A stretch of 64,000 bases of DNA from an uncultured Agathobacter sp. GTDB lineage: Bacteria > Bacillota > Clostridia > Lachnospirales > Lachnospiraceae. The translations under genes and the position numbers were made by a program. Positions 8,583-20,456 of this stretch are shown piece after piece. The notes under the pieces were generated by a model, which was not told the DNA's origin, searched no databases, and was given only the letters and a program-made list of their open reading frames with translations. The stretch lies in the NCBI GenBank assembly GCA_934307695.1, contig CAKRCS010000004.1, positions 1-64,000 on the forward strand, read 5' to 3'. Every line of letters begins with the position of its first letter. Positions within the stretch are counted from its first letter, which is position 1.

Positions 8583-9677
8583 CTATTTCGCAGTAAACGT
8601 ACTTGCTCCGGTATGAATCCAGTTCATCGACTCATACCACTCATCATACCATTCCGACAGGACCAGTTCATACTTTGTTCCTTTTTTCAGGCTCTCATCG
8701 CATACGATCTTTATATCCTTTGAGTTTTTCTTTATGGTTGCCTTTGCAGACATAATATCGTCCGTCTTGGTATTTCTTACATAGATGTCAAACGTATAGC
8801 TTGATTTTCCGAGAACGCTCTCATCCATCCAGTAAGAAGAATACTGCGCAGCGGTCAACTGGTTCTGTGAAACCTTCTTGGAAAGCGTTGCGGTTATGTT
8901 CCTGCCCTTTCCGGTTATGGAAGCGATTTTAAAGCAGTTGCTGCTTCTGGTAGAAAACGGGCTGACAGAATCCGTATATTCATAGAACTCCGTCTGTACC
9001 AGCATTGCCTTATAGGTGTCCATGGAATATACATAGTTCTCAATGCTGTAATTGCCGTTCGATTCATCATGATAGACACTCTTGATAAATTCGGAGTACG
9101 TATTATCACTGATCTCTTTGAACAGCTTGATCAGCTTAGTCGCATTTTTTGCGGTTACCTTGCCGGCATAAGCCTTGTTTACCTTCTTGCACAGAGAGAT
9201 CAGTTCCTTGTTCTCTTTCTGGTACTTCTTCATCTCGCTCGCATTTACGACTTTGATCGCACCGGCAATCTTCTTTCCCTTCCATGTCATCTTGATCAGG
9301 GCTGTTCCTGTCTTTTTTGCCGTGATCTTGCCGGTCTTTGCGTCAATGGCTACAATATCCGGGTTCTTGCTCTCATATTTGACACCGGTGAGGTTATCTC
9401 CGTTATACGCTATTTCCTCGCCATCCTCAGAGAGGGCATATCCATATACCAGATCGCTGATACTGAAACCCTTGACGCCCTTTTCGACAACAAGAAAATC
9501 GTTTGCTTCAGACAGTTTCGTCGTATCCTCATTAAAAGCATAGCTTGCCCAGAAGGTATAATTCCATCTTGTTTTCGCCTGTACCGAGTCCTGTGCGACC
9601 GGCGCAAATGCTGCCACTGTTGTGAACGCCATCAACATGCATAAGAAAATGGCAATTCTTCTTTTGATCATTTTCAT
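8583..9677 (-). CDS. Secreted protein with a bacterial Ig-like (Big_2) domain
   Basis: A 364-residue exported protein. Residues 1-35 form a Sec signal peptide (basic KMIKRR, hydrophobic core, cleavage near SVQA-KT). Residues about 90-165 match the Big_2 fold: SKNPDIVAIDAKTGKITAKKTGTALIKMTWKGK. The rest has no family I recognise but looks beta-rich and lysine-rich, with a helical spacer around 170-215. There is no lipobox, LPXTG or transmembrane anchor, so it is probably released or held by wall contacts. It follows the membrane protein gene at 9743 by 65 bp and both lie, unusually, between rpoC and rpsL. Function unknown. Confidence 0.75.
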   Translation of the reverse strand: MKMIKRRIAIFLCMLMAFTTVAAFAPVAQDSVQAKTRWNYTFWASYAFNEDTTKLSEANDFLVVEKGVKGFSISDLVYGYALSEDGEEIAYNGDNLTGVKYESKNPDIVAIDAKTGKITAKKTGTALIKMTWKGKKIAGAIKVVNASEMKKYQKENKELISLCKKVNKAYAGKVTAKNATKLIKLFKEISDNTYSEFIKSVYHDESNGNYSIENYVYSMDTYKAMLVQTEFYEYTDSVSPFSTRSSNCFKIASITGKGRNITATLSKKVSQNQLTAAQYSSYWMDESVLGKSSYTFDIYVRNTKTDDIMSAKATIKKNSKDIKIVCDESLKKGTKYELVLSEWYDEWYESMNWIHTGASTFTAK

Positions 9678-9742
9678 AGTTCTTTCCTCCTATATTTTTA
9701 TGTCCCAATTATAGTCCTATTGTCAAGTGGATGCAATACTGT

Positions 9743-11524
9743 TTATTTATCCTTGGCAGACAGCACGAGCCCTGCAAACACATAAAATACCGGAGAGGTG
9801 TACAGCGTCGAATCGCTGAACAGCCCGCATACCATATATGCCACACAGCCGAGCAGGCAGCCGAACGCTACTATATTTTTTGTGGAGTGCTCCCAGCCTT
9901 CCCTTTTAAAGAAAAGACTTCCCTTTTTCAGAATAAATATGTAGAAAACGATAAGCGCCACGACAGAGAGAAGTCCCGTCTGCACCCATTTCATCAGGTA
10001 ATCGTTGTGCGCCCGCTCCATGATACGCGCCGGGTTCTCCGCATAGACCAGCTTTCCTGCATAATCATTCTGCGGAAACACCTCCGCAAAGGTGTCCGGA
10101 CCGCTTCCAAGCAGAAGATAATGCTTTAGCATCGGCAGAATGCGCGTCCAGATATAGATACGTCCGCTTCCAAGGTATTCCAGTCCGCCTGCATCCGCAT
10201 GTTCCACGGCGACCATCTGATCCTTTTTGCCCCAGGCGGTAATGTAGGCATAGCCCTCATCCTCCTTCGCAAAGGCAAGCAGATTGTCATACATATATAC
10301 GAAAATACACGGTCGGTCGTCCCACTGCGCGACACTGACCTCGCATTCCGTCGCGATTGGAAGACGGTATTCCTCATCCGCTTCCGTGAGAGCCGCGCAC
10401 TCCATGCCTGCAGCATCCGTCACCCGAAGAACCGTTCCCGTCTTCTCGTCGGTAAGCGAAAGCAAAAAGCTCTCATCACCATAGTCGATCTGCACGCCCT
10501 GTCCGGTTGTGAGAATATTCTTAAGCTGACTATCCTTTTTTGCATCGATCATCCGGTGTACATAATGTCCGTCAAAGACTGCCAGATCGACCGCGGCAAA
10601 TGCTCCCGCCAGCGCCAGCAGTCCGCCCGCCAGGTACAGGGCATACCACAGCTTTTTCGCTCCGGTTCCCTTGAAATATACCACGATACACACAACTCCA
10701 ACCACAAGCAATGCCACCAGCCCGGCGCGGCTGTATGTAAACCATGTCAGGATCAGCGCATCGATCAGCAGAACCGCAGAAACGATCTTCTGCTTTTTCT
10801 CCTTGGAGCAGAGAGCGCCCGCCGCAAATACACACGCAAACATAATCAGGTAGATAACCGCATAGTTCGGGTTGTACAGCGACAGCGAGACATTATTTCC
10901 GGTAAAGATATTGTACATCTGTCCCTCATAATACTCGTAGTATTCCTCCGACATGATCAGCTTCTGGATCGTTGGAAACAGCAGCGGATCTTTCATAAAT
11001 ACCTGCATCCAGCCGATAATGCTCATCAGCACAAAGCTGATCTCCATGCCCTTGTAAACGGTCGCATAGTCCCGCTCCGTCTCCATGATCTGATAGGTGT
11101 AAAACGCGATGATCCCATATCCGGCAAGCACCAGAAAGCCTTCCATATCCGGAATATTTCCAAGCCATGCCGCCTTTGGATTTGCAGAAAAAATGCAGGA
11201 CAATGCTACAAATCCGAGATATACCGCAAAGGGGATAAACACCTTCGCGGATTTATTTTTCTCCTTATATAACGCCATCCGAAACAATAGCACTATGGTC
11301 GCGAACGCAACTATAATCAGAAAAAACCACATCCGGTAGTAGGTATACAGATCCTGCAGCACGCTGTATTTGGAATGCCATGCATAATCGCCATAACCGT
11401 AATCATACTCCTTCAGCCTCACGGTAAAAGGGAGTACACACAGCGTAAAAATGATCGGTAGCAACAGATCATTGAAATACTGCTTCTTCTCTTTTTTTGC
11501 CTTTTTCTTTGCCGTAGCAGCCAT
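9743..11524 (-). CDS. O-antigen ligase/Wzy-like polytopic membrane protein
   Basis: A 593-residue membrane protein. The frame opens at 11578, but AGGAGG ahead of the ATG at 11524 gives the start MAATAKKKAKKEKKQYF. About ten or more hydrophobic segments are visible, with the Wzy_C signature GRIYIWTRILPMLKHYLLLGSGPDTF...AHNDYLMKWVQTGLL typical of O-antigen ligases and polysaccharide polymerases. A hydrophilic, probably extracellular, insert of about 140 residues (roughly 325-470) separates the two membrane halves. It presumably polymerises or transfers a surface glycan, but no other glycan-assembly gene is nearby. It sits 12 bases after the rpoC terminator, so it may be expressed by read-through. 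Confidence 0.7.
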   Translation of the reverse strand: MAATAKKKAKKEKKQYFNDLLLPIIFTLCVLPFTVRLKEYDYGYGDYAWHSKYSVLQDLYTYYRMWFFLIIVAFATIVLLFRMALYKEKNKSAKVFIPFAVYLGFVALSCIFSANPKAAWLGNIPDMEGFLVLAGYGIIAFYTYQIMETERDYATVYKGMEISFVLMSIIGWMQVFMKDPLLFPTIQKLIMSEEYYEYYEGQMYNIFTGNNVSLSLYNPNYAVIYLIMFACVFAAGALCSKEKKQKIVSAVLLIDALILTWFTYSRAGLVALLVVGVVCIVVYFKGTGAKKLWYALYLAGGLLALAGAFAAVDLAVFDGHYVHRMIDAKKDSQLKNILTTGQGVQIDYGDESFLLSLTDEKTGTVLRVTDAAGMECAALTEADEEYRLPIATECEVSVAQWDDRPCIFVYMYDNLLAFAKEDEGYAYITAWGKKDQMVAVEHADAGGLEYLGSGRIYIWTRILPMLKHYLLLGSGPDTFAEVFPQNDYAGKLVYAENPARIMERAHNDYLMKWVQTGLLSVVALIVFYIFILKKGSLFFKREGWEHSTKNIVAFGCLLGCVAYMVCGLFSDSTLYTSPVFYVFAGLVLSAKDK

Positions 11525-11534
11525 TTTTCCTCCT

Positions 11535-11578
11535 AAAAAAATGACGCTCTCCGCTTCGATTGAAACGGGGAGCGCCAT
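11535..11578 (-). terminator. Terminator of the rpoBC operon
   Basis: On the minus strand TGGCGCTCcCCGTTTC pairs with GAAgCGGaGAGCGTCA and is followed by seven T. The RBS of the next gene begins directly after the T run, so leakage may feed that gene. Confidence 0.75.
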
Positions 11579-11606
11579 TATAGCTTCTGGTTTTTGGAAA
11601 AGCCGA

Positions 11607-14600
11607 TTACTCTTCTACTTCAACAGTAGGAATCAAATCGCTTTCTTCCGTTTCCGGAGTAACAGCCTCTTCCTCTTCTTCCATAAAGTCCAGATCGTCG
11701 AATGATAACTCATCATCCTCATTGATATCGCTGTCCAGACGGATGTTGCGGTATCTCTTCATACCGGTTCCGGCAGGAATCAGCTTACCGATGATTACGT
11801 TCTCCTTCATACCGATAAGTGGGTCAACCTTGCCCTTGATTGCTGCTTCCGTAAGAACCTTGGTGGTCTCCTGGAAGGATGCGGCTGACAGGAAGGAGTT
11901 GGTTGCCAGAGACGCCTTGGTGATACCAAGGAGTACCTGAGTACCCTGGGCAAGTGTCTTGCCCTCTTCCTCAAGCTTCTCATTCAGCTCTAAGAACTCA
12001 AGCGCATCTACCATGCTTCCCGGAAGAAGATCGGAATCTCCGTTCTCCTCTACGCGGATCTTCTGCAAACACTGACGTACGATAACCTCGATATGCTTAT
12101 CGTTGATTTCTACACCCTGCAGACGGTATACACGCTGAACCTCGCGGAGCATGTAATCCTGAACTGCACGCACGCCCTTGATCTTTAAGATGTCATGCGG
12201 ATTTACAGAACCCTCTGTCAGCTCATCACCGGCTTCAAGCACTGCGCCATCCATGATCTTAATTCTTGATCCGTAAGGAATCAGGTATGCCTTTGTCTCT
12301 CCGGTCTCGTGATTTGTCACGATAACCTCACGCTTTTTCTTTGTATCTTTAATGGTTGCAACACCACCGAACTCGGTAATGATTGCAAGACCCTTTGGCT
12401 TACGGGCCTCAAAGATTTCCTCTACACGAGGAAGACCTTGTGTAATATCGTTACCAGCAACACCACCGGTATGGAAGGTTCTCATCGTAAGCTGTGTACC
12501 AGGCTCACCGATGGACTGTGCAGCGATGATTCCGACTGCTTCACCAACCTGTACTGCCTGACCGGTTGCCATGTTCGCGCCGTAGCACTTTGCACATACT
12601 CCCATGTGGGAACGGCAGGTAAGAACGGTACGGATCTTAACTGAGGTGATCGGATCTCCGTTCTCATCAACGCCCTTGCTCATTACGGCAGCAGCACGTC
12701 TTGGGGTGATCATGTGGTTCTTCTTAACGATCACATTGCCATCCTTATCACAGATAGTATCACAGGTAAATCTTCCGGTAATACGCTCCTGAAGGCTTTC
12801 GATCTCTTCCTTGCCCTCCATGAACGCCTTAACAACCATTCCCGGAATCTCTCTGCCGGTTCCCGCACAGCAATCGGACTCACGAACGATAATGTGCTGT
12901 GAAACGTCAACCAGACGACGGGTAAGGTATCCGGAGTCTGCGGTACGAAGTGCGGTATCGGACAAACCTTTACGAGCACCATGTGCAGACATGAAATACT
13001 CCAATACGTCAAGACCTTCACGGAAGTTTGACTTGATTGGCAGCTCGATTGTTCTACCGGTTGTATCAGCCATCAAACCACGCATTCCGGCAAGCTGCTT
13101 GATCTGCTTATCGGAACCACGGGCTCCGGAATCAGCCATCATGAAGATGTTGTTGTACTTATCAAGACCGGTAAGAAGTGCCTTGGTAAGCTCATCATCC
13201 GTCTCTTTCCAGGTCTCAACAACTTCTTTGTAACGCTCTTCATCTGTGATCAGACCACGCTTATACTGCTTGGTGATACGGTCTACGGTATTCTGTGCAT
13301 CCTCGATCATCTGTGGCTTCTGTGGCGGCACGGTCATATCGGAAATGGATACGGTCATGGCTGCCTGCGTGGAATACTTGTATCCCATAGCCTTTACGTT
13401 ATCAAGTACCTCAGCGGTTCTTGTAGCACCGTGGATGTTGATAACCTTCTCAAGGATCTTCTTGATCTGCTTCTTACCAACATGGAAATCTACTTCCAGA
13501 AGAAGTGCATTATCCGGGTTGGAACGGTCAACAAATCCAAGATCCTGCGGAATATTTTCATTGAAGATCAAAAGACCAACAGTGGTCTGTACAAAACCAG
13601 ACTTCTGTGTGCCGTCCTCTAGGGTAACGGTACGGTAAACATAAATATTCTGGTGAAGTGTGATCTCTTTATTCTCGTATGCGAGCATTGCAAGGTTTAC
13701 GCTGCCATAATAACGTCCGAGCAGATCGATCGGTCTGCAAAGTACACGACGGTTGTTATCAGTTGTATCCTCGAACCAGATCAGATCATGTAACCCGATC
13801 TGTGCCTTTCCGGACTTTGCATCCGGTGTGGTCAGAGCTTTCAGCTCCTCGATATCATTGTATACGGTATCAGAGACTGCCTGTGCTACCATCTCCGGAT
13901 CATTCTTGTAATCTGCCAGCTTACGCATGGTCAGATAGTATACACCAAGGATCATATCCTGTGAAGGAACGGCTACAAGTCCACCATCGGAAGGCTTAAG
14001 CAGGTTGTTCGGAGACAACAGCATAAATCTGCACTCTGCCTGTGCCTCTACGGAAAGCGGAAGATGGACAGCCATCTGGTCTCCGTCGAAGTCGGCGTTG
14101 AACGCGGTACATACAAGCGGATGCAGCTTAATCGCCTTACCTTCTACAAGGATCGGCTCGAATGCCTGAATACCAAGACGATGCAGTGTAGGAGCACGGT
14201 TTAACATAACCGGATGCTCTTTGATGACTTCTTCCAGAACATCCCATACCTCCGGCTGAAGTCTCTCTACCATCTTCTTTGCACTCTTGATGTTGTGTGC
14301 GGTTCCGTTTGCGGCAAGCTCCTTCATAACGAAAGGCTTGAACAATTCGATTGCCATCTCCTTCGGAAGACCACACTGATAAATCTTAAGCTTTGGCTCT
14401 ACACAGATAACGGAACGTCCTGAGTAGTCAACTCGCTTTCCAAGTAAGTTCTGACGGAAACGTCCTCCCTTACCCTTTAACATATCAGACAGTGACTTGA
14501 GCGCACGGTTTCCAGGACCGGTAACCGGACGTCCACGACGGCCATTGTCGATCAACGCATCAACTGCCTCCTGAAGCATTCTCTTCTCGTTGCGGACAAT

Positions 14601-15461
14601 GATGTCCGGAGCGCCAAGCTCAAGAAGTCTTCTCAGACGGTTGTTACGGTTGATAATTCTACGATACAGATCATTCAGATCGGATGTTGCAAAACGTCCA
14701 CCATCCAGCTGAACCATCGGACGAAGATCTGGCGGGATAACCGGGATAACGGTCATTACCATCCACTCCGGCTTGTTGCCGGACTCGCGGAATGCTTCAA
14801 CAACTTCGAGACGCTTGATGATTCTCGCACGCTTCTGACCGGTTGCGGTCTCAAGCTCTGCTTTTAATTCCTCGGAATCTTTGTCCAGATCGATGGCTGC
14901 CAGGAGCTCGCGGATAGACTCTGCACCCATGCCTACACGGAATGCATTGCCATACTGCTCTCTTGCTTCCTGATACTCAGCCTCAGAAAGTACCTGCTTG
15001 TATCCAAGAGAGGTGTTGCCTGCATCGAGTACGATGTAGGAAGCAAAGTAAAGAACTCTCTCAAGTACACGCGGAGATAAGTCAAGGAGTAATCCCATAC
15101 GGGATGGGATACCCTTGAAATACCAAATATGGGAAACAGGAGCTGCCAGCTCGATATGTCCCATGCGCTCTCTACGAACGCTTGACTTTGTAATCTCAAC
15201 GCCACAACGATCGCAGACAACGCCTTTATAACGGATCTTCTTATACTTACCACAGTGACATTCCCAGTCCTTGGTAGGTCCAAAAATCTTTTCGCAGAAC
15301 AAGCCATCTTTTTCCGGCTTTAATGTTCTGTAGTTGATGGTCTCAGGCTTTTTTACTTCACCATGTGACCACTCCCTGATCTTTTCAGGTGATGCCAATC
15401 CGATTTGAATTGCATCAAACGACATAGCCTGATTCATTTCAACAGTATTATTTTCTGGCAT
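11607..15461 (-). CDS. rpoC: RNA polymerase subunit beta'
   Basis: Catalytic subunit of RNA polymerase, 1284 residues, in the normal Firmicutes size range. The zinc-binding [20 protein letters not shown] (near residue 69), the catalytic [12 protein letters not shown] motif, and the trigger-loop/bridge region [21 protein letters not shown] (cut here: [21 protein letters not shown]) are present. The C-terminus is acidic ([15 protein letters not shown]). It follows rpoB by 20 bp and is co-transcribed with it. Confidence 0.98.
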   Translation of the reverse strand: MPENNTVEMNQAMSFDAIQIGLASPEKIREWSHGEVKKPETINYRTLKPEKDGLFCEKIFGPTKDWECHCGKYKKIRYKGVVCDRCGVEITKSSVRRERMGHIELAAPVSHIWYFKGIPSRMGLLLDLSPRVLERVLYFASYIVLDAGNTSLGYKQVLSEAEYQEAREQYGNAFRVGMGAESIRELLAAIDLDKDSEELKAELETATGQKRARIIKRLEVVEAFRESGNKPEWMVMTVIPVIPPDLRPMVQLDGGRFATSDLNDLYRRIINRNNRLRRLLELGAPDIIVRNEKRMLQEAVDALIDNGRRGRPVTGPGNRALKSLSDMLKGKGGRFRQNLLGKRVDYSGRSVICVEPKLKIYQCGLPKEMAIELFKPFVMKELAANGTAHNIKSAKKMVERLQPEVWDVLEEVIKEHPVMLNRAPTLHRLGIQAFEPILVEGKAIKLHPLVCTAFNADFDGDQMAVHLPLSVEAQAECRFMLLSPNNLLKPSDGGLVAVPSQDMILGVYYLTMRKLADYKNDPEMVAQAVSDTVYNDIEELKALTTPDAKSGKAQIGLHDLIWFEDTTDNNRRVLCRPIDLLGRYYGSVNLAMLAYENKEITLHQNIYVYRTVTLEDGTQKSGFVQTTVGLLIFNENIPQDLGFVDRSNPDNALLLEVDFHVGKKQIKKILEKVINIHGATRTAEVLDNVKAMGYKYSTQAAMTVSISDMTVPPQKPQMIEDAQNTVDRITKQYKRGLITDEERYKEVVETWKETDDELTKALLTGLDKYNNIFMMADSGARGSDKQIKQLAGMRGLMADTTGRTIELPIKSNFREGLDVLEYFMSAHGARKGLSDTALRTADSGYLTRRLVDVSQHIIVRESDCCAGTGREIPGMVVKAFMEGKEEIESLQERITGRFTCDTICDKDGNVIVKKNHMITPRRAAAVMSKGVDENGDPITSVKIRTVLTCRSHMGVCAKCYGANMATGQAVQVGEAVGIIAAQSIGEPGTQLTMRTFHTGGVAGNDITQGLPRVEEIFEARKPKGLAIITEFGGVATIKDTKKKREVIVTNHETGETKAYLIPYGSRIKIMDGAVLEAGDELTEGSVNPHDILKIKGVRAVQDYMLREVQRVYRLQGVEINDKHIEVIVRQCLQKIRVEENGDSDLLPGSMVDALEFLELNEKLEEEGKTLAQGTQVLLGITKASLATNSFLSAASFQETTKVLTEAAIKGKVDPLIGMKENVIIGKLIPAGTGMKRYRNIRLDSDINEDDELSFDDLDFMEEEEEAVTPETEESDLIPTVEVEE

Positions 15462-15481
15462 TTATGGCACTCCCTTCCTAA

Positions 15482-18400
15482 TTACTCTTCATCATAGTCA
15501 GCATCTGCATCATCGAAGAACTCTTCGCCATCCAGATCAGCCTCATCCTCTTCGATGTCTACAAGCTCCTCATTCTCAGCATCAAATTCCTGCTTTGTGA
15601 ATCCGTGCTGTGAGAAGGACTCGCTGTCTTCAAATGCATAATCCTTGTCATTTCCAATGATGGAATTGATATCTGTGTTGCCATATTCGCTGGTCTCGAT
15701 CAGCTCGACCTCATTGCGGTCCTCATCGAGCACCTTGACATCCAGACCAAGGGACTGCAGCTCTTTGAGCAATACCTTGAAGGATTCCGGAATACCCGGC
15801 TCAGGGATATTATCACCCTTGATGATTGCCTCGTAGGTCTTAACACGTCCGACAACATCATCGGATTTAACGGTAAGGATCTCCTGAAGGGTGTATGCAG
15901 CACCATAAGCCTCAAGAGCCCAAACTTCCATCTCTCCGAAACGCTGTCCACCGAACTGTGCTTTACCACCGAGCGGCTGCTGTGTTACAAGAGAGTAAGG
16001 ACCGGTTGAACGTGCATGGATCTTATCATCAACCAGGTGGTGCAGCTTCAGGTAGTGCATGTGACCGATAGTAACCTTGCCGTCGAAGTATTCGCCGGTA
16101 CGTCCGTCACGGAGCTGAACCTTTCCGTCTCTTGAAATCGGAACACCCTTCCAGAGTGATCTATGCTCTCTGTTGTCAGAGAGATACTTCATAACTTCGT
16201 CATTTAAGGTATCCTTGTACTTGTCGTAGAAGGTTGCCTCTCCATCTGCTGCTTCCTCAGCATCAAACGGCATATTTACATAATCGTTTGCAAGTTCAAG
16301 CGTATCCTGGATATCAATTTCCTTTGCGCCATCAAATACCGGAGTCTCAATGTTAAATCCAAGCGCCTTTGCTGCAAGGCTTAAGTGGATCTCAAGGACC
16401 TGACCGATATTCATTCGGGAAGGTACACCAAGTGGATTCAAAACGATGTCAAGTGGACGGCCGTTTGGAAGGAATGGCATATCCTCTACCGGAAGCACGC
16501 GGGAAACGACACCCTTGTTACCGTGACGGCCTGCCATCTTATCACCGACAGAGATTTTTCTCTTCTGTGCAATGTAGATGCGGACAGATTCATTCACGCC
16601 CGGTGACAATTCATCGCCGTTTTCTCTTGTAAATACTTTGGCATCAACAACGATACCATAAGCGCCGTGTGGTACCTTCAATGAAGTATCACGCACTTCT
16701 CTTGCCTTCTCACCGAAGATTGCACGGAGAAGTCTCTCTTCTGCGGTAAGCTCGGTCTCTCCCTTCGGGGTAACCTTTCCTACCAGAATATCTCCGGCGC
16801 GAACTTCAGCGCCGACACGGATGATACCGCGCTCATCAAGATCCTTAAGGGCATCATCACCGACACCCGGAACATCACGGGTAATTTCTTCCGGTCCCAG
16901 CTTCGTATCACGGGATTCTACTTCGTATTCTTCAATATGAACAGATGTATAAACATCGTACTCTACCAGACGCTCTGAAAGAAGAACAGCATCCTCGTAG
17001 TTGTAACCTTCCCATGTCATGAATCCGATCAATGGGTTCTTTCCAAGCGCAAGCTCGCCCTGGGAAGTAGAAGGTCCATCGGCAATCACCTCGCCTGCCT
17101 CTACATGCTGACCCTTGAACACGATCGGTCTCTGGTTGTAGCAGTTGGACTGGTTACTGCGGGAGAACTTCGTAAGGATATATTCTCTCTTGTTTCCATC
17201 ATCCTCTTTTACAATGATACGGTTAGATTCTGCGCTTAATACGGTACCTGCCGCCTTTGCGATCACACACACACCGGAGTCAACCGCTGCCTTGGTCTCC
17301 ATACCGGTTCCGACAACAGGTGCTTCTGTGGTAAGAAGCGGAACTGCCTGACGCTGCATGTTAGATCCCATCAGCGCACGGTTTGCATCATCGTTCTGCA
17401 GGAATGGGATAAGGGCAGTAGCAACAGAGAATACCATCTTAGGAGATACATCCATGTAATCAAACATGTTCTTATCGTACTCCTGTGTCTCCTCACGATA
17501 ACGACCGGATACGGAATTACGTACAAAATGTCCCTCTGCATCCAGCTTTTCGTTTGCCTGTGCTACATGGTAGTTATCTTCTTCATCTGCGGTCATGTAT
17601 ACAACGTCCTCGGTAACAACCGGGTTCTTCGGATCGCTGTGATCGATCTTACGATACGGTGCCTCTACGAAACCATACTCATTGATTCTTGCATAGCATG
17701 CAAGCGAGTTGATCAGACCGATGTTTGGTCCTTCAGGTGTCTCAATCGGGCACATACGTCCGTAATGGGAGTAATGTACATCTCGAACCTCGAATCCGGC
17801 ACGGTCTCTGGACAAACCGCCAGGTCCCAATGCGGAAAGACGTCTCTTATGTGTCAGCTCACCAAGTGGGTTATTCTGATCCATGAACTGTGACAGCTGG
17901 GAAGATCCAAAGAACTCCTTGACCGCCGCAGTTACAGGCTTGATATTGATCAGGCTCTGTGGGGAAATTCCCTCAAGATCCTGTGTTGTCATACGCTCAC
18001 GAACCACACGCTCCAGACGGGAAAGTCCGATGCGGTACTGGTTCTGCAACAGTTCTCCGACTGCACGGATACGTCTGTTGCCCAGGTGGTCGATATCATC
18101 ATCATGTCCGATACCCCACTCCAGATGCATATTATAGTTGATGGATGCGAAGATATCCTCTTTTGTAATATGCTTCGGGATCAGATCCGTAATGTCTCTC
18201 TTGATCGCCTCGATGCGATCCTCAAGGGAATCATACTCTTCCATGATCTGAGCGAGAACCGGATAGTAAACCAGCTCGGTAACACCAAGCTCTCTCGGGT
18301 TCTCGATCTCCGGGATCCAGCTTCTGATGTCAACCATCATAGAAGAAAGAACCTTGACATTGCGGCTCTCTGTCTGAATCCATACAGCCGGAACTGCGGC

Positions 18401-19393
18401 ATTCTGGATCTGCTCAGCAAGCTCTCTTGTCACGGTAGTTCCTGCCTCAGCGATCACCTCTCCGGTAGCCGGGTCAAGAACTTCCTCTGCAAGAACATGT
18501 CCGTTGATACGGTTCTTGAGTGCAAGCTTCTTATTGAACTTGTAACGGCCAACCTTAGCCAGATCGTAACGTCTTGCATCAAAGAACATACCGGTGATAA
18601 GGCTCTCTGCACTCTCTACAGAAAGAGGCTCGCCCGGACGGATCTTCTTGTATAACTCCAGCAGACCGGCTTCATAGCTTCCCTGTGGCTCTTTTTCGGA
18701 AATTGCCGGATCCTTGCCAAAAGATGCAAGAATCTTCGGTTCCTCGCCGAACATATCAACGATCTCCTGGTTGGTTCCTACTCCGAGAGCACGGAGGAAC
18801 ACGGTAATCGGCACTTTACGGGTTCTATCTACTCTTACACTGAAAACGTCGTTGGAATCTGTCTCGTACTCCAGCCATGCACCACGGTTCGGGATTACGG
18901 TACAGGAATAAAGGGTCTTACCTACTTTGTCATGGGTAATACCATAATAGATGCCCGGTGAACGTACCAACTGGCTTACGATTACACGCTCTGCACCATT
19001 GATAACGAATGTACCGGTCTCTGTCATAAGAGGAAGATCACCCATGAAAATCTCATGCTCGTTGATCTCATCTGTCTCTTTGTTGTGAAGTCGTACCTTC
19101 ACCTTTAAAGGAGCTGCGTATGTTGCGTCTCTTTCTTTGCACTCCGGGATCGTATACTTTACATCGTCTTCGCACAATGTAAAATCAACGAACTCCAGAC
19201 TCAAGTGATCACTGTAATCTGTGATCGGAGAGATATCTGCAAATGCTTCCTTCAAGCCCTCGTCCAAGAACCACTGATAAGAATCCTTCTGGACCTCAAT
19301 CAGGTTTGGCATCTGCAAAACCTCTTTTTGTCTTGAGTAACTCATACGCATGCCTTTTCCAGCCTTGACTGGACGTATTCTGTTTTTCTCCAT
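15482..19393 (-). CDS. rpoB: RNA polymerase subunit beta
   Basis: RNA polymerase beta subunit. The frame extends to 19465, but GAGGTG upstream of the ATG at 19393 gives [20 protein letters not shown], 1303 residues. The rifampicin region [30 protein letters not shown] reads as a susceptible type (Q, D, H, R and S at the classical resistance positions); it is quoted here in parts: [27 protein letters not shown]. The C-terminus is extended and acidic ([21 protein letters not shown]). It is preceded by about 690 bp of structured non-coding DNA after rplL. Confidence 0.98.
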   Translation of the reverse strand: MEKNRIRPVKAGKGMRMSYSRQKEVLQMPNLIEVQKDSYQWFLDEGLKEAFADISPITDYSDHLSLEFVDFTLCEDDVKYTIPECKERDATYAAPLKVKVRLHNKETDEINEHEIFMGDLPLMTETGTFVINGAERVIVSQLVRSPGIYYGITHDKVGKTLYSCTVIPNRGAWLEYETDSNDVFSVRVDRTRKVPITVFLRALGVGTNQEIVDMFGEEPKILASFGKDPAISEKEPQGSYEAGLLELYKKIRPGEPLSVESAESLITGMFFDARRYDLAKVGRYKFNKKLALKNRINGHVLAEEVLDPATGEVIAEAGTTVTRELAEQIQNAAVPAVWIQTESRNVKVLSSMMVDIRSWIPEIENPRELGVTELVYYPVLAQIMEEYDSLEDRIEAIKRDITDLIPKHITKEDIFASINYNMHLEWGIGHDDDIDHLGNRRIRAVGELLQNQYRIGLSRLERVVRERMTTQDLEGISPQSLINIKPVTAAVKEFFGSSQLSQFMDQNNPLGELTHKRRLSALGPGGLSRDRAGFEVRDVHYSHYGRMCPIETPEGPNIGLINSLACYARINEYGFVEAPYRKIDHSDPKNPVVTEDVVYMTADEEDNYHVAQANEKLDAEGHFVRNSVSGRYREETQEYDKNMFDYMDVSPKMVFSVATALIPFLQNDDANRALMGSNMQRQAVPLLTTEAPVVGTGMETKAAVDSGVCVIAKAAGTVLSAESNRIIVKEDDGNKREYILTKFSRSNQSNCYNQRPIVFKGQHVEAGEVIADGPSTSQGELALGKNPLIGFMTWEGYNYEDAVLLSERLVEYDVYTSVHIEEYEVESRDTKLGPEEITRDVPGVGDDALKDLDERGIIRVGAEVRAGDILVGKVTPKGETELTAEERLLRAIFGEKAREVRDTSLKVPHGAYGIVVDAKVFTRENGDELSPGVNESVRIYIAQKRKISVGDKMAGRHGNKGVVSRVLPVEDMPFLPNGRPLDIVLNPLGVPSRMNIGQVLEIHLSLAAKALGFNIETPVFDGAKEIDIQDTLELANDYVNMPFDAEEAADGEATFYDKYKDTLNDEVMKYLSDNREHRSLWKGVPISRDGKVQLRDGRTGEYFDGKVTIGHMHYLKLHHLVDDKIHARSTGPYSLVTQQPLGGKAQFGGQRFGEMEVWALEAYGAAYTLQEILTVKSDDVVGRVKTYEAIIKGDNIPEPGIPESFKVLLKELQSLGLDVKVLDEDRNEVELIETSEYGNTDINSIIGNDKDYAFEDSESFSQHGFTKQEFDAENEELVDIEEDEADLDGEEFFDDADADYDEE

Positions 19394-19467
19394 CGACGTT
19401 TCACCTCTCGTTTTTATTTTAAATCTAGAATATAAACTAGATGATGTTGAAAAAAATATTTCCATCG

Positions 19468-19497
19468 ACTATATCTTGTGGATTTTTCCAACCGCAA
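19468..19497 (-). promoter_or_regulatory. Possible promoter just upstream of rpoB
   Basis: TTGCGG, 18-bp spacer, TATAGT on the minus strand, about 75 bp upstream of the rpoB start. The -35 is imperfect, so the assignment is tentative. Confidence 0.4.
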
Positions 19498-19684
19498 AAT
19501 TGACGCCAGTAGTCAGATTGCCAAAATGCGCATTTTTCAAGGGTTTTCCCTAAAAATGAGCATAGCAAGACCTACTGCACCACAATAGTGCAACCTATAC
19601 TATATAACAAAGAGTCAAGGATTGCAAGCGGAATTTTTAATTTTTTCTTATGCGTTGTATTTTTTTCATCAGATGAGCATAAGT

Positions 19685-19722
19685 ACGAGCTTATATACGA
19701 GCTTATATACGAGCATATATAC
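19685..19722. repeat. Three tandem 12-bp repeats (ACGAGCTTATAT)
   Basis: ACGAGCTTATAT occurs twice followed by ACGAGCATATAT, directly abutting the large hairpin at 19725-19860 in the rplL-rpoB gap. It may be unstable in copy number. No function is known to me. Confidence 0.7.
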
Positions 19723-19724
19723 AT

Positions 19725-19860
19725 AAAAAGTCCTGCCCCTGCGGAATGCAGACACGCTCTCGCTCGGATAAAAACGTAGCGGTACTAAACTCGCGATGCA
19801 TCGCTCGTTAAGTGCCGACGTTTTTATACGGTCTGCATCCCACAGGGGCAGGACTTTTTG
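19725..19860. other. Large multi-tier hairpin in the rplL-rpoB gap
   Basis: Nested inverted repeats: AAAAAGTCCTGCCCCTG with CAGGGGCAGGACTTTTT at the ends, then ATGCAGAC with GTCTGCAT, then ATAAAAACGT with ACGTTTTTAT, and a central palindrome GCGATGCATCGC. Flanking A and T runs give it terminator form on both strands. It could be a transcription attenuator for rpoBC or a repeated extragenic element. The gap holds no convincing coding sequence. Confidence 0.65.
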
Positions 19861-19875
19861 TTTTAGGCGATAAAA

Positions 19876-20075
19876 AATTCCGGCGCTACGAGAAAAGCTC
19901 GATTCCGCTTTGCTTCATCTCGCTTTCCGGCTGTCGCCGAATTACGCAGACTGAGCACAACAGAAAACTTGAAGGCACAGCCTTCTCGTTTTCCGTTGCA
20001 CCTTCAAATAACGCCAAAAAGGCAGCCATGCGCACAAGTGCGCTGGCTGCCTTTTTTACGTTATTCTCAGTCTGC
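19876..20075 (-). ncRNA. Structured leader/attenuator region after rplL with strong terminator
   Basis: An outer stem GCAGACTGAG (19946-19955) / CTCAGTCTGC (20066-20075) encloses two arms. One is TTGAAGG/CCTTCAA (about 19969-20006). The other is AATAACG/CGTTATT (20007-20013, 20059-20065) containing a strong terminator, AAAAAGGCAGCCATGCGC / GCGCTGGCTGCCTTTTTT (20016-20057). A further stem AATTCCGGCG/CGCCGAATT lies at 19876-19944. The branched layout resembles a structured RNA; the inner hairpin probably attenuates transcription from rplJL into rpoBC. Confidence 0.5.
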
Positions 20076-20087
20076 TTATCGCTAATA

Positions 20088-20456
20088 TTACTTAATAGTA
20101 ACGGTAGCGCCTGCTTCCTCAAGCTGCTTCTTGATAGACTCAGCTTCGTCCTTAGAAACGCCTTCCTTAACCATCTTAGGAGCTGCGGTAACAAGATCCT
20201 TAGCTTCCTTAAGTCCAAGACCAGTGATCTCACGAACAGCCTTGATAACCGGTACACCAGAACCAGCGGTAAGCTCTACATCGAACTCAGTCTTCTCTTC
20301 CTCAGCTGCTGCTGCAGGACCTGCTGCTGCAACTACAACGCCTGCTGCTGCAGATACGCCAAACTCTTCTTCACATGCCTTTACAAGGTCATTTAACTCT
20401 AATACGCTTAACTCTTTGATAGCTTCGATAAACTCAGCTGTTGTTAACTTTGCCAT
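20088..20456 (-). CDS. rplL: 50S ribosomal protein L7/L12
   Basis: Stalk protein that recruits translation GTPases, 122 residues. The N-terminal dimerisation domain ([32 protein letters not shown]) leads to an Ala-rich hinge and the C-terminal domain [27 protein letters not shown]...[11 protein letters not shown]; all normal. It follows rplJ by 99 bp and is succeeded by a strong attenuator-like terminator. Confidence 0.98.
   Translation of the reverse strand: MAKLTTAEFIEAIKELSVLELNDLVKACEEEFGVSAAAGVVVAAAGPAAAAEEEKTEFDVELTAGSGVPVIKAVREITGLGLKEAKDLVTAAPKMVKEGVSKDEAESIKKQLEEAGATVTIK

Noticed and set aside
10199..11272. 357-codon plus-strand frame opposite the Wzy-like gene
   Set aside because: Lies wholly antisense to a clearly coding membrane protein, has no RBS and encodes a low-complexity His/Arg/Gln-rich sequence without domains.
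19812..20396. 194-codon plus-strand frame across rplL and the structured gap
   Set aside because: Antisense to rplL and to hairpins; Ser/Leu/Cys-rich shadow of the gap; no RBS or promoter.
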